Below, piece by piece: positions 1-7,767 of a stretch of DNA of 64,000 nt; position 1 is the stretch's first letter; each line of letters opens with the position of its first letter. Source of the stretch: JAAURB01 sp049649525. Its GTDB lineage: Bacteria > Cyanobacteriota > Cyanobacteriia > Cyanobacteriales > Microcoleaceae. The notes below the pieces were generated by a model, which saw nothing but the letters and a program-made list of their open reading frames with translations, made no database searches and was not told where the DNA came from. A program made the position numbers and the translations under genes. The DNA is taken from assembly GCA_049649525.1 (NCBI GenBank), contig JBARZE010000063.1, positions 1 to 64,000 of the forward strand, given 5' to 3'.

Positions 1-119
1 ATGGAAGCGTATAGTAAGTAAAGAGTAAAGAGTAAGGAGTAATGAGTATAAACCTTTGATTATCGTCATGGATTCTACTTATTACTTCTTACTTATTGCT
101 TATTACTTTAATCTCCTAA
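1..119. repeat. short AGTAA/GAGTAA-type tandem repeat tract
   Basis: Noncoding stretch at the window edge made of degenerate short units (AGTAA, GAGTAA, TTACTTATT) in both orientations. Similar units recur near 965-1000, 28350-28495, 33160-33235 and 35005-35160. This resembles the short tandem repeats common between cyanobacterial genes. No gene is visible. Confidence 0.6.
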
Positions 120-542
120 CTAATACCGCCAATAGGGTCTACCTTTCCAGAATACACCAATCAGAATACCGATAAAAGCGTAACGAGATAAGCTAGTAAG
201 AAAGGGTAAAACGGGCAATAATGATTTAATCCATAAACAGAGTAATAAGCAGAAAACTAACGCCCATAGCGTCGAACTGTTGAGTAAATATTGTTGTTTT
301 TGAGGTTCAAACAGATAAACACTAAATGCCCCCATCCCCATCGCAGTCAGAATGGGTACAATTAAGCCAAATGGAGGCGCGTAGAGAATTTGTAAGACTC
401 TTTCAACTGTACTGGATGGATCGAGATCGAGTGCTGACTTTAACAGTAATTCTATCGCCATCACTAGCAAAGTGGCGATCGCTGCATTTTGAAGTAACCA
501 CCGCCAAGGTAACTGCTTCAAGCGTTGTATCAAATTATTCAT
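120..542 (-). CDS. conserved hypothetical membrane protein (140 aa)
   Basis: A small predicted integral membrane protein. Hydrophobic segments lie at about residues 18-37, 56-76 and 90-132; the last is probably two helices. The N-terminus is basic (QRLKQLPWRW) and the C-terminus ends in a short basic/aromatic tail (KGRPYWRY), so the N-terminus probably faces the cytoplasm. It starts with ATG at 542. I recognise no catalytic motif or named domain, and the function is unknown. It is the first gene in the window and has no same-strand partner nearby. Its plausible membrane topology and codon use make it more credible than the opposite-strand ORF at 326-583. Confidence 0.6.
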   Translation of the reverse strand: MNNLIQRLKQLPWRWLLQNAAIATLLVMAIELLLKSALDLDPSSTVERVLQILYAPPFGLIVPILTAMGMGAFSVYLFEPQKQQYLLNSSTLWALVFCLLLCLWIKSLLPVLPFLTSLSRYAFIGILIGVFWKGRPYWRY

Positions 543-677
543 GGTTTATACTTTGTCAATTACGAGAAATCTCGATATCCTAAAAAGTGGTAGAACACAA
601 GTTAAATCTGAAAGCTTTACAGAGGGTCGTCATAACACCCTTTCATTTTAACTAGACATTAATTTAAGAGGAGAACA

Positions 678-890
678 ATGGAAACCGCAATCAATTGTGC
701 AGAAGCCTGTGTCAATGGCTGTGTTTTGGGGGAAAAATGCCCTCACCGACAATATGCAGATAAGACTGAGGATTTTATCAGTAATACTTCTTTAGACTCC
801 ATGTTAGAAATGGCAGAGGAGGCAGTCCGTAAAAAGCGGATGGCCCCCCCTCAATGGATTATTCCAGATTTCGGCGACTCTCAAAGTTAA
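678..890 (+). CDS. small Cys-rich conserved hypothetical protein (70 aa)
   Basis: A short soluble protein with a striking N-terminal cysteine cluster: C7-x3-C11-x3-C15-x5-C21, followed by Pro22-His23. This spacing suggests binding of a metal or Fe-S cluster, but that is inference. The rest is an acidic helix-rich segment (SLDSMLEMAEEAVRKK) and a hydrophobic tail (PPQWIIPDFGD). A good ribosome-binding site (AAGAGGAGA) sits just upstream of the ATG, which supports the start. The gene stands alone, followed by repeat-rich DNA. I do not recognise a named family; it looks like one of the small proteins conserved among cyanobacteria. Confidence 0.7.
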   Translation: METAINCAEACVNGCVLGEKCPHRQYADKTEDFISNTSLDSMLEMAEEAVRKKRMAPPQWIIPDFGDSQS

Positions 891-964
891 TTGGGAATAG
901 AGTGTCAATTGAGTCAGGAGTCGTTCAGTAATCAGTAGAGTTTATGACTATAGTTAAGGGTTTG

Positions 965-1027
965 TACTCATAACTCATAACTCATAACTCTTTACTTTCG
1001 TACAGACGTAGCATGCTACGTCTCTAC
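965..1027. repeat. ACTCATA tandem units plus 20-bp palindrome (dispersed family)
   Basis: Three ACTCATA-like units (about 966-990) are followed by a perfect palindrome at 1004-1023 (AGACGTAGCATGCTACGTCT), flanked by GTAC and CTAC. Related palindromes with a GTTACATGTAAC-type core occur at 28456, 32215 and 35054. The palindrome overlaps the end of the gene at 1016-1576 and supplies its stop codon. Confidence 0.7.
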
Positions 1028-1576
1028 CGCCTGATGTTCGGCAATTAAAGCTAAATTGACTGTTTCCTCATCAGCTTGATGGACAGTTGTCCGAATATTG
1101 GGGCCGAAAAATCGAGCAATTTTTTCTTGTTTTTCTTTCCACTCTTCCAAAGAAATAAAAGGAGAATCGAACTCTAACACTAAGGCGTAAGCCCCGTCTA
1201 TAACAGTTTCTTGCAGGCCTATCAGGGTGGGATGATCCTCATCTATTGCACCGAGTCCCAAGCGTTCTATTGCTTCAATTAGATGGGCTGACTCCCCATA
1301 ACGATATCGAGTCACATCGAGGCGAACTTGATTTTGAGTTTCTGTGGCTTGTTGTTCTCGTAACTGCACAACCGCTTCAGTTGTGGGCTGAGTGATCGCT
1401 ACGGGTTTCAACTCAGACGCTTTCAACGCCAATCCACCCAGCAAAATGGGAATACCGTAAAAGAACCCAGCCAAGTTGAGGGTAGGATAATCCGCGAAAT
1501 AAGCGATGAATCCAATAATGGTCATGATGCCACCAACAATTAAGCCGAGTTTAGCTAGAGAAATACGACGTAACAT
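1016..1576 (-). CDS. DUF2854-family membrane protein (186 aa)
   Basis: Two closely spaced hydrophobic helices form the N-terminus (about residues 8-27 and 31-50, with FADYPTLNLAGFFYGIPILLGGLALKA between and within them). A soluble alpha/beta domain of about 120 residues follows. This layout matches the DUF2854 family of cyanobacteria and plastids, whose role is not known to me; a thylakoid location is inferred. The start is ATG at 1576. The last residues (VET) and the TAG stop are encoded inside the dispersed palindrome at 1000-1027, so the native C-terminus has probably been changed by repeat insertion. Confidence 0.75.
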   Translation of the reverse strand: MLRRISLAKLGLIVGGIMTIIGFIAYFADYPTLNLAGFFYGIPILLGGLALKASELKPVAITQPTTEAVVQLREQQATETQNQVRLDVTRYRYGESAHLIEAIERLGLGAIDEDHPTLIGLQETVIDGAYALVLEFDSPFISLEEWKEKQEKIARFFGPNIRTTVHQADEETVNLALIAEHQAVET

Positions 1577-1793
1577 AAAGCGTTAAAGGTCTACGTGAAT
1601 TTACTGATGATTTTATAATCGAGTGATTCAAGATTTTGCCATTTGAGAGACGGCCAGCGATCACTGTGATTTAATTATCATACCTTTTGAAATAGCTTTA
1701 ATATTGACAGTTATTATAAAATGAGAAGACTCTCTAAAGTCGTCAGACTACTGAGCGGTTATCTGTAATCATGAGTAAATTACTCTCTACTAC

Positions 1794-2069
1794 ATGGATT
1801 TGCCGAAAATGAATATTGGTCACGAACGGGAAAATGGGGTTGCTAAAGCCAAAGTACAAGAACGGCTCAAGGCGCTACAGCAGGAAGATGAGCAACTTTA
1901 TGATATGGTTGCGATTGATATCTGGGCGTTAGCGAAAACGATGGACGAGTTTCAGCCTGGGTTTTGGGGTGCATTTATGACAAATCGTAAGAAAACTCTG
2001 AAACGATTTTTAAACCAAATGGCCAAGAGTAAGCTGACCCATATCAAACGCCCACCGCATTTACGCTAA
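1794..2069 (+). CDS. conserved hypothetical protein (91 aa)
   Basis: A small soluble protein, helical and rich in Lys, Gln and Glu, with a central segment containing MVAIDIWALAKTMDEF and a basic C-terminus (NRKKTLKRFLNQMAK). No known domain is recognised. ATG at 1809 (MNIGHE) is an alternative start, since no clear Shine-Dalgarno sequence precedes either site. The codon use looks genuine and no other ORF competes for the region. It lies upstream of another short same-strand gene at 2166, with about 95 bp between them. Confidence 0.6.
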   Translation: MDLPKMNIGHERENGVAKAKVQERLKALQQEDEQLYDMVAIDIWALAKTMDEFQPGFWGAFMTNRKKTLKRFLNQMAKSKLTHIKRPPHLR

Positions 2070-2165
2070 AGCTAACCGTAATTGAGTAGAAATAGAACGC
2101 CTCATCTGGTGACAGTTTAAGGCAAGATAGATATACTGTAAACTGGATATGACAAAGGAAGTAGA

Positions 2166-2351
2166 ATGATTTCTCCCGAAAACATCCGAAAAAAAGTTGC
2201 TGTAATTGAAACTAAACGAGAGTCTCTTGTCCGGCTTTTAGAACAGCCCAATTTAGGAACTCTCAGAATTGATGTGAATCAAGCCCTCGAGGAAATTGAT
2301 GATTTAATTGAGGAGTTTAAGCGCACTTTTCCTGACCCTAGCCCTAACTAA
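2166..2351 (+). CDS. small helical hypothetical protein (61 aa)
   Basis: A 61-residue protein predicted to be an alpha-helical hairpin: about residues 3-27 (basic and amphipathic) and 33-54 (acidic, VNQALEEIDDLIEEFKRTF). It is preceded by AAAGGAAGT, a good ribosome-binding site just upstream of the ATG. No family is recognised. The amphipathic pattern suggests coiled-coil or partner binding, which is inference. Confidence 0.6.
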   Translation: MISPENIRKKVAVIETKRESLVRLLEQPNLGTLRIDVNQALEEIDDLIEEFKRTFPDPSPN

Positions 2352-2427
2352 TTACAGATAATATTATTAACACCATTCCCTACCTCTTTCATGATAAAGC
2401 GGCGGGGATTTTTAATGAATGCTGTGT

Positions 2428-2646
2428 TTAGGGTGAATGCCCGAAAACTTCATCTTCAATTCCTATCCACCATTCCCCTAAATTCATTAAGTCGGCTTGA
2501 ATATCAGCTAACTGTTGAATATATTCCTGACTAGAAATTTCCAGGCGACGTTCTTGTAATTTTTTCAGTCGTAATTGTACCAGCAACCAAGGCTTAGAAA
2601 TACCGCCAGTGGCTTCAATATATTGAGCGATTTCTTCACTATTCAT
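2428..2646 (-). CDS. small hypothetical protein (72 aa)
   Basis: A short acidic soluble protein containing the sequence EATGGISKPWLLVQLRLKKL, then a helix with QEYIQQLADIQADLMNLGEWW. It looks like a small conserved cyanobacterial hypothetical, but I cannot assign a family. It lies 45 bp downstream of the glycosyltransferase on the same strand and may be cotranscribed with it. The start is ATG at 2646. Confidence 0.6.
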   Translation of the reverse strand: MNSEEIAQYIEATGGISKPWLLVQLRLKKLQERRLEISSQEYIQQLADIQADLMNLGEWWIGIEDEVFGHSP

Positions 2647-2691
2647 TTGATGTTAATTGATAATAATATAAAAATTTTACCGGGTTTCTGG

Positions 2692-3693
2692 TTAAATCTG
2701 CTGCAAAAATCGTTGAATTTGTTTGTCCCAAGTCCAATCTCTCATCCAACTCACCGCTGCTTGGCCGCGCTGTTGGGCCTCAGAACGATTTTGATAGACT
2801 TGTTCTAAAGTTTCGACCACCTCCTCCACATCCGACTCTCCCCAACCTTCTACGCCATTATAAGGGGGTTGAGGCATAACAGCAGACTGGTGTTGCAGCG
2901 GATAACAATGCCTCGGATGAATTAAATCTAAATGCCCTGTATTAGCCGATAATAAGGTGGGAATACCACAGGCTAAACATTCCATTGCGACTAAATTGGT
3001 TCCCCCTTCTCCTCGGTTGGTGAATACCGCCACATCAACTTCTCGTAATAATTGTAGGGTCAGATGATTTGGAATTAACCCGGCATCGACGACCGCATCT
3101 GCTGGAATACCATTTTTGACTAACCATTGCTGGACTTGCAAGCGTCCCTCGGTGGTGACAGTGGGAATACCGACGACATGACCCGCTTGTTCTAATCCTT
3201 GCATAAATTGCGGCCAGAAGTTATGCCACATTGTGACTAAAATAGCATCAGGATGACGACGATGAAATGCTTTGAAGGCGGCGATAATAATATCCTGACC
3301 TTTGCGATATTCTAACTTGCCCCCAGAGAAAATCACAAAGCGGTTGCCAAATTTACCTGTTTTCGGTGCAGGATAAAATAAACTGGGGTTAATGCCTTGA
3401 AAAATAGTCTGAACTTGTGTTATTCCATATTGTTTAAGAACGGTTGTATTCCAACTCGAACCTGTGATAATTTGTTCATAAGTTTTTGCTAGATTAATGG
3501 CTTCTGGGGTGAAATGGGTATCTTCAAAAAAGATTAATCCTATTTTTCGCGGACTTTTAAGGTTAGCCACAAATTCAGAAGTATTAAACTGATTTCCCAA
3601 AGCGCATAATACGGGAAAATCCAGCGGTTGAGTCATTAATGATTGAGAAGATAATAATGTTTTTAACGGTTGCTGCTGAGAAGGAGACATCAC
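2692..3693 (-). CDS. GT4-like glycosyltransferase, N-terminus in an upstream extension
   Basis: A GT-B fold glycosyltransferase. The C-terminal half carries the family-1/4 pattern: FSGGKLEYRKGQD, then DVAVFTNRGEGGTNLVAMECLACGIPTLLS, where the E-x7-E region binds the sugar nucleotide, then HLDLIHP. It probably transfers a hexose to a cell-surface glycan. The first ATG in frame is at 3693, but coding similarity clearly extends upstream (KIGISWPLTAGTGWGIYGTN, decoded from 3694-3827). That stretch forms the typical first beta-strand and loop of such enzymes. It has no ATG, GTG or TTG start before a stop codon. The open frame begins at the A10 run where the preceding gene ends; see the junction entry. 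Confidence 0.8.
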   Translation of the reverse strand: MMSPSQQQPLKTLLSSQSLMTQPLDFPVLCALGNQFNTSEFVANLKSPRKIGLIFFEDTHFTPEAINLAKTYEQIITGSSWNTTVLKQYGITQVQTIFQGINPSLFYPAPKTGKFGNRFVIFSGGKLEYRKGQDIIIAAFKAFHRRHPDAILVTMWHNFWPQFMQGLEQAGHVVGIPTVTTEGRLQVQQWLVKNGIPADAVVDAGLIPNHLTLQLLREVDVAVFTNRGEGGTNLVAMECLACGIPTLLSANTGHLDLIHPRHCYPLQHQSAVMPQPPYNGVEGWGESDVEEVVETLEQVYQNRSEAQQRGQAAVSWMRDWTWDKQIQRFLQQI

Positions 3694-3828
3694 CTCTAAA
3701 TTAGATACACCGCCGAGTAAAACCGGGTAATAATTGTCAGTTTTTAATAATTCTAAGGCTAAGTTAGTCCCGTAAATTCCCCAACCTGTACCCGCTGTTA
3801 ACGGCCAACTAATCCCTATTTTTTTTTT
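3694..3828 (-). other. frame junction at an A10 run joining two glycan genes
   Basis: On the minus strand the upstream gene ends GTA AAA AAA AAA TAG. Read one base back (-1), the same DNA reads TGT AAA AAA AAA ATA GGG ATT and continues for about 44 codons into the glycosyltransferase ATG at 3693. The run is T10 on the plus strand at 3819-3828. One extra A, or a -1 slip on A-AAA-AAA, would give a single protein of roughly 1,160 residues. Alternatives are transcript slippage, a sequencing error or a recent inactivating deletion. Confidence 0.75.
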
Positions 3829-6170
3829 ACAGTTTCTGATGCAATTGTTGTCGGCGGTTTAACCTCAACTAACTCACATAATGCCTGTTGAACTTGTGTC
3901 ATTACCCCTAGCCAATCTCCCGGTTGAGAGGCACGAAATAACCGCATTGTTGGATACCACGGTGTATCTTCTCTCTCCAGTAACCAGCGCCAATCTGGAT
4001 TATAACAGAGTAATGTCCAGACAGGTTTACCCAGTGCGCCTGCTAAATGTATAACTGAAGTATCCACACCAATAATTAAGTCTAATTGATTGACAATTGC
4101 GGCTGTATCGGCATAATTATTCAGTTGAGATTCTAAGTTTTGAACGGTTATTTGATTCGGCAATAACTTTAATTCTTGAGATTTTCCACTTTTCTGCAAA
4201 CTATAAAAAGCGATATTAGGCAGTTGTAAAATAGAGAGAAAGTCTACCAGGTTACAAGAACGATTTTTATCATTTGTATGAGTCGGACTGCCTGCCCAAA
4301 CAATCCCGACGTTTAATTTTTTAGTTTGAGATTTTATCAGTTTAGGTTTTGAACCTGCTTGTAAATAAGGAATATCAGCCGGAATAGTTTCTAGAGTTGT
4401 CTTAAAGATATAAGGTAAACTCATTAACGGACAATAAACATCAAAGGCAGAAAGAGAAATGTCCCCAGCTAATATGATTTCATCAATCCCTTCTACTGTT
4501 TCAAATAACGGCTTTAAGTATTTAGTACAAATTAAAATAATCTGTTGACATTGTTTTGCAGCCAGAGGAATATAACGGATAAATTGAATTGCATCTCCTG
4601 CCCCTTGTTCAGTATGAATCAGTAAAGTTTTACCTGAAATATCTTCTCCTTGCCATTGAGGTTGAGGACATTTAAAAGGAGTAAAAAAGTCTGTTTTCCA
4701 ACGCCATTCACATTCTGAAAAACCGGGTTCAAATTCACCTGTTTGTAACAATATCATCCCTAAATTAAAATGGGCTTTAGCATAACTCCCATTCAGGCGA
4801 ACTGCTTCTTTATAATGAAAAATTGCGGCTTCAAGTTGCCGTTGTTGAGAATAAACAAAACCGAGACTATTGTGGGCTTCAGCGTGATTTTTATCCACTT
4901 CAATCACTTGATTTAAAACTTGTATTGCCTCCGGATATTGTTCAGTATCTCCTAATGCCACACCCAGATAATATCTAGCTTGTAAAAAGTCTGATTTGAG
5001 TTGAAGAGAGTCTCGATAGTAACGAATTGATTCTGTTATATTACCTTGTTGATACAGTTGATTTGCTTGAATAAAATACTCTTCTGCTTCTATATTCTCT
5101 GGCTTAGGTTTAACCACATTAGCTAAAGCGTCATCGGGCAAAATATAAGTTCCTGCCATTAAATCTTCATTCCAGTCAACAATTTCTGGAAATCGAATAT
5201 TAGGCAATACTGAAACCGCAAAAATTTCTTCTACACCCGCTTCAAATCTTAAAAAAGCAATCGTTTCTCCGGTTTGTAAATTAACCACCCAAACCCCGCA
5301 ATAACGTTCATTGAGTTGAGTAATTTCCATCCCACTAAAAACAGCGGTTTCCCGGACTTGAGAGAGTCCAATAAAAGCGATATTTCCCCAAACATCAAAT
5401 CCCCGCGTAAAGCCAGGAAGCTTTGTAATGGTTGTTAAGTTACCGCTATTTAAATCAACAGTTGCCAGACTCCCTTTTCCTGATTCTAATACCCACAGTT
5501 TTTCCCCATACCATCGAGGAGAATGGGGCATAGAAAGTCCGTGAGAGATGATATGATTAGTTTCGATATCAATTAAAATACCACCATTTACTTTATTCTG
5601 TCGCCAACCGCCTGGGGTGTCGGTTTTCCCCAAAGCTGTTACATATTTGGGTTGACCATTTCTCAGGCTTAAACCATTTAAATGACACCGATCTGTGAGG
5701 TCATATCCTGTGATAAAATCAGGTCGCCAACGAGGAACAAAACTACTCGGATGACCTAATGTACAGAGACAAGAAAACCGAGTATTAATAAACCATAATT
5801 CATCATGCACCCATGCCATTTCATGAATATCAATATCCCCGGTAATATAAATACTGCGGGGAATAAAACAGGCATCGTGTTTTCCAACAGGTTTAAGCTT
5901 ATTAGCGGCTGCTGGAACGTTGCGTAAATCCCAAATTTGGCTTCCGGTTCCAATTGCCATTTTTTCATGATCTGCTGCCACTCCCATTGGCTTTTTAAAC
6001 TGCCGAAAATGAGTATTTATTGTTTCTCCATCCGGACGAACTACAATTAATTTACCCGCTTGATAAGTAGAAACAACAAGAGAAATCCCCAACTGATTTA
6101 ATAAGTTAGGAAAGTTAGTTGTATGAATACTTCTAAGAGCATGACTATTAGGATTATTTAGGGAATTCAT
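3816..6170 (-). CDS. TIGR03032-TPR-glycosyltransferase-like protein (784 aa)
   Basis: Three parts are visible. Residues about 10-335 match the TIGR03032 (DUF4915) beta-propeller-like family (for example LVVSTYQAGKLIVVRPDG, and RFSCLCTLGHPSSFVPRWRP). Residues about 360-480 hold three TPR units (AEEYFIQANQLYQQGNITES, ARYYLGVALG, AEAHNSLGFVYSQQ). Residues about 490-770 form a GT-B, heptosyltransferase/OGT-like domain (HTEQGAGDAIQFIRYIP, VGIVWAGSPTHTNDKNRSC, IIGVDTSVIHLAGALGKPVW). Family knowledge suggests a cytoplasmic protein glycosylation or glycan assembly role; the substrate is unknown. The protein stops at KKK-TAG in an A10 run immediately before a second glycosyltransferase frame. Confidence 0.8.
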   Translation of the reverse strand: MNSLNNPNSHALRSIHTTNFPNLLNQLGISLVVSTYQAGKLIVVRPDGETINTHFRQFKKPMGVAADHEKMAIGTGSQIWDLRNVPAAANKLKPVGKHDACFIPRSIYITGDIDIHEMAWVHDELWFINTRFSCLCTLGHPSSFVPRWRPDFITGYDLTDRCHLNGLSLRNGQPKYVTALGKTDTPGGWRQNKVNGGILIDIETNHIISHGLSMPHSPRWYGEKLWVLESGKGSLATVDLNSGNLTTITKLPGFTRGFDVWGNIAFIGLSQVRETAVFSGMEITQLNERYCGVWVVNLQTGETIAFLRFEAGVEEIFAVSVLPNIRFPEIVDWNEDLMAGTYILPDDALANVVKPKPENIEAEEYFIQANQLYQQGNITESIRYYRDSLQLKSDFLQARYYLGVALGDTEQYPEAIQVLNQVIEVDKNHAEAHNSLGFVYSQQRQLEAAIFHYKEAVRLNGSYAKAHFNLGMILLQTGEFEPGFSECEWRWKTDFFTPFKCPQPQWQGEDISGKTLLIHTEQGAGDAIQFIRYIPLAAKQCQQIILICTKYLKPLFETVEGIDEIILAGDISLSAFDVYCPLMSLPYIFKTTLETIPADIPYLQAGSKPKLIKSQTKKLNVGIVWAGSPTHTNDKNRSCNLVDFLSILQLPNIAFYSLQKSGKSQELKLLPNQITVQNLESQLNNYADTAAIVNQLDLIIGVDTSVIHLAGALGKPVWTLLCYNPDWRWLLEREDTPWYPTMRLFRASQPGDWLGVMTQVQQALCELVEVKPPTTIASETVKKK

Positions 6171-6229
6171 TATTATTATAATTAAGGATTTAGCTAATTC
6201 ACAATATTTAAATTGTGCATTTTATAATT

Positions 6230-6820
6230 TTACCAAATAGTAGATAAATCTAAAACAAAACCGGGTAAAATATCTTCTCCTGAAACCGTATCAGGGCTTG
6301 TTAAAATCTCCGGTTGTTGCTGTGGACGATAAATTTCAATTTGTTTTTGTTTGCGGTTAATTAACCAACCTAATTGTGCGCCATTTTCCATATATTCTTG
6401 TAGTTTATTTTGGGTTTTAATTAAAGTATCGTTGGGTGACATTAATTCTACAACAAAATCCGGACATAAAGGTGCAAACTTTTCTCTTTCTGCGGCGGTT
6501 AAAGCATTCCAACGTTCTAATTTTATCCAAGAAGCATCGGGTGAACGATCTGCACCATTAGGCAGTTTAAAACCACTACTTGAATCAAACACTTTACCAA
6601 GTTCATACTGACGGTTCCAACTTCTTAATTGAAAGTTAAGATCTGAATTTCGTTCCCCTGTTTCACTACCTGTAGGTGACATAATAATTAACTCTCCCGT
6701 TGCTGTCCGTTCAAACTGCAAATCATCATTATCTCGACACAATTGCCAAAATTGTTCATCGGTTAAATTAATTTTTAATTCGATAGCGCCAGAGGTGTTA
6801 ACAGTTAGTGTAGTCATCAT
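6230..6820 (-). CDS. Uma2-family (DUF820) protein, copy 1
   Basis: A Uma2/DUF820 protein, a PD-(D/E)XK nuclease-fold family greatly expanded in cyanobacteria and of unknown cellular role. Key features are LTDEQFWQLCRDN near the N-terminus, the RSPDASWI and CPDFVVELMSPND motifs (putative active-site Asp and Glu), then NGAQLGWLINRKQKQIEIYRP. I chose ATG at 6820 (MMTTLTV) instead of the TTG at 6835, which would overlap the upstream gene. It lies directly downstream of a close paralogue (copy 2) and is about 599 bp out of register with it. Long blocks are identical in DNA, so the pair arose by tandem duplication. Confidence 0.85.
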   Translation of the reverse strand: MMTTLTVNTSGAIELKINLTDEQFWQLCRDNDDLQFERTATGELIIMSPTGSETGERNSDLNFQLRSWNRQYELGKVFDSSSGFKLPNGADRSPDASWIKLERWNALTAAEREKFAPLCPDFVVELMSPNDTLIKTQNKLQEYMENGAQLGWLINRKQKQIEIYRPQQQPEILTSPDTVSGEDILPGFVLDLSTIW

Positions 6821-6828
6821 TCTATTTC

Positions 6829-7416
6829 CTACCAAATTGTTGATAAATCTAAAATAAATCCGGGTAAAATATTTTCTCCCGAAACCGTATCAGGATGAGT
6901 CAAAATTTCGGGTTGTTGCTGTGGGCGATAAATTTCTATTTGTTTTTGCTTGCGATTAATTAACCAACCTAATTGTGCGCCATTTTCCATATATTCTTGT
7001 AGTTTATTTTGGGTTTTAGATAGAGAATCACTCAATGACATTAATTCCACAACAAAATCCGGACAAAGAGGAGGAAACTTATCTTGTTCTTCCGGGGTTA
7101 AAGCATTCCAACGTTCTAATTTGACCCAAGAGGCATCCGGGGCGCGTTCATCACCATTGGGCAGTTTAAAACAGCCATTAGAGTCAAATACTTTACCCAA
7201 TTTATATTTTCGGTTCCAAGCCTTAATTTGATAGACTAAGTCAGCATTTCGTTCACTTGTTGTTCCGCCTGTTGGTGGCATAATAATTAATTCTCCCGTT
7301 GCTGTCCGTTCAAACTGCAAATCATCATTATCTCGACACAATTGCCAAAATTGTTCATCGGTTAAATTAATTTTTAATTCGATAGCGCCAGGAATATCTA
7401 AAATAGCAGTATCCAT
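6829..7416 (-). CDS. Uma2-family (DUF820) protein, copy 2
   Basis: A second Uma2/DUF820 protein with the same domain plan as its downstream neighbour. It has ELKINLTDEQFWQLC, RAPDASWVKLERWNAL and CPDFVVELMSLSDS, and the same C-terminal strand (ILPGFILDLSTIW). DNA at 7292-7391 is identical to 6693-6792, while the middle of the gene differs, which points to gene conversion between the copies. The start is ATG at 7416. The two genes are probably one transcript, because the stop of this gene lies only a few bases before the ATG of the next. The substrate and role are not known. Confidence 0.85.
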   Translation of the reverse strand: MDTAILDIPGAIELKINLTDEQFWQLCRDNDDLQFERTATGELIIMPPTGGTTSERNADLVYQIKAWNRKYKLGKVFDSNGCFKLPNGDERAPDASWVKLERWNALTPEEQDKFPPLCPDFVVELMSLSDSLSKTQNKLQEYMENGAQLGWLINRKQKQIEIYRPQQQPEILTHPDTVSGENILPGFILDLSTIW

Positions 7417-7767
7417 ATTTCTTATTCAACCCTTATCAAAAGTCGGTTTAATTATAATGATAATCTGATGGAATACGACCGCAATATATTTTAATCAGAT
7501 GATTGAAATAAGTACGCTTTTGAATAACGACCATCCCTCTAAAATCCATTGAATAATAATAGCCACAGGCTAAGCTGTACTACACTCAGTATCTTGCACC
7601 GGGTAATTTCCCTCATCAGTCAGCCCAAACTTGCCCATTACCAAGGTATAGCGCTATCTTAAATAGAGAGATACCAGAGATACGGAAATCCCTTTACCCG
7701 TTTCCCGGATGGACATGAGACAATTAATCATACGACCGATCTAAGCTGTTTACTCACAACGATCACA
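7417..7767. other. intergenic region upstream of radA and the Uma2 pair
   Basis: 351 bp between divergent genes. It must hold promoters for both directions, but I see no confident -35/-10 pair, RNA gene or riboswitch. There is no clear Shine-Dalgarno sequence before the radA ATG. Confidence 0.4.

Noticed and set aside
326..583. 85-aa plus-strand ORF
   Set aside because: Antisense shadow of the membrane protein gene at 120-542; low-complexity Ser/Leu composition and no ribosome-binding site.
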